From an uncultured Rubripirellula sp. (GTDB lineage: Bacteria > Planctomycetota > Planctomycetia > Pirellulales > Pirellulaceae), in contig CALIBL010000057.1 in NCBI GenBank assembly GCA_938045805.1, positions 1-64,000 of the forward strand: 64,000 nt of DNA, given 5' to 3'. The number at the start of each line of letters is the position of its first letter. Position 1 is the first letter of the stretch. Below, one piece after another: positions 63,549 to 64,000 of the stretch. The position numbers were made by a program, and so were the translations under genes. Below the pieces are notes generated by a model. That model saw only the letters and a list, made by a program, of their open reading frames with translations. It was not told where the DNA came from and ran no database searches.

Positions 63549-64000
63549 TTGAGCAAATCGCCCTTTTCATCCTCATACGAAGAAGCGAAGCGACGGTTCA
63601 CCGAGGCCGCAGATCGTGCCGGTGCCCGAATAAGCAGTTACCCGATAGAGATCGACGGCGCATCCGCAGATGAATTTACCATTGATGTAGCGATTCTTGG
63701 TCCTGCACAGGCTCCGACGCTGGTAACTTCGTCCGGGGTTCACGGAGTTGAGGGTTTCCTAGGTTCTGCAATTCAACTGGCCCAGCTCCAAAAGTTAAGA
63801 GGCCAGGTCGTGGACGACGTTCGCTGGGTCTTCATCCATGCTGTCAATCCATTTGGATTCTCGCAAATCAGAAGATTCAATGAGTTGAATGTTGACCTCA
63901 ATCGCAATTTTCTACCGGAGGTCTGCCAGTACGCTGGGGCGTCTGCTGGTTATGTTCGACTCAACAATTTTCTGAATCCTCAGACTCCACCTTCAAGGTT
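63549..64000 (+). CDS. DUF2817 (M14-type carboxypeptidase-like) protein, 3' end outside window
   Basis: An open frame from TTG 63549, after an in-frame TGA at 63537-63539, runs off the right edge (150 codons seen). It encodes PFSSSYEEAKRRFTEAADRAGA, here with preceding MSKS, typical of the DUF2817 N-terminus. Then come the metal-binding His-x-x-Glu in SSGVHGVEGFLGSA and HAVNPFGFSQIRRFNE, then NVDLNRNF. These match the M14-like DUF2817 family, presumed zinc carboxypeptidases or deacylases acting in the cytoplasm. The third zinc ligand lies beyond the window. The start is tentative, as the ribosome site is weak. Confidence 0.82.
   Translation, partial: MSKSPFSSSYEEAKRRFTEAADRAGARISSYPIEIDGASADEFTIDVAILGPAQAPTLVTSSGVHGVEGFLGSAIQLAQLQKLRGQVVDDVRWVFIHAVNPFGFSQIRRFNELNVDLNRNFLPEVCQYAGASAGYVRLNNFLNPQTPPSR

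Overview
The window looks like a chromosomal segment of a planctomycete (Planctomycetota), most likely a Pirellulales / Rhodopirellula-type marine bacterium. No database search was possible. The assignment rests on the gene set: two formylglycine-type sulfatases, two secreted DUF1080 (3-keto-disaccharide hydrolase) proteins, a Tat-exported DUF1501 protein beside a DUF1549/DUF1553 protein, a Tat-exported Gfo/Idh/MocA oxidoreductase, a PmoA-like (DUF6807) protein, a secreted FGE-fold protein and membrane leucine-rich-repeat proteins. Base composition is moderate, and Shine-Dalgarno sites are patchy, so several starts are uncertain.

Layout. 1-9.1 kb: tail of an unknown gene with a terminator, then secreted catabolic proteins (DUF1080, two sulfatases, an FG-GAP propeller, a second DUF1080), a MazG-type pyrophosphohydrolase and a carotenoid-desaturase-like flavoprotein. 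9.2-14.1 kb: housekeeping (membrane protein, greA, yacG, the RNase P RNA gene rnpB), a BRCT-MerR-TPR regulator-like protein and a lone MacB/LolD-type ATPase. 14.2-25.3 kb: a four-gene minus-strand run (DUF1549/1553, DUF1501, FGE-fold protein, Gfo/Idh/MocA oxidoreductase) closed by a terminator, then PmoA-like, SDR, SMP-30 lactonase and GH10-like proteins. 25.4-40.4 kb: purC, a caspase-fold peptidase, a CAU tRNA, small membrane proteins, an amine-oxidase-like flavoprotein, a split glutamate-synthase-like pair, two tandem purine nucleoside phosphorylases, a membrane LRR protein, an SMP-30-like protein and a queD/PTPS homologue.

40.7-63.4 kb is almost entirely a type II secretion locus on the minus strand, read in the order giant secretin-N-module protein, gspE, gspF, gspG, gspH, gspI, gspJ, gspK, gspL(PilM/N-like), gspM(PilO-like, fused to a GspC/PilP-like domain), gspD and a lipoprotein. 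Most genes abut or overlap by about 4 bp. A BON-domain protein lies convergent at the far end. The giant protein (about 2540 residues) has a signal peptide, an N0-like domain and about thirty tandem secretin N1-like modules, but no outer-membrane secretin domain. Two stretches of it are tandem duplications of three-module blocks (199 and 197 residues). No prepilin peptidase and no separate gspC is present in the window.

The locus is bracketed by direct repeats: the 3' end of a tRNA-Met plus its terminator (40730-40816) recurs in degraded form at 63365-63446, with one 6-nt gap. This is what a tRNA-integrated island leaves behind, although no integrase is visible. The window closes inside a DUF2817 (M14-type carboxypeptidase-like) gene.
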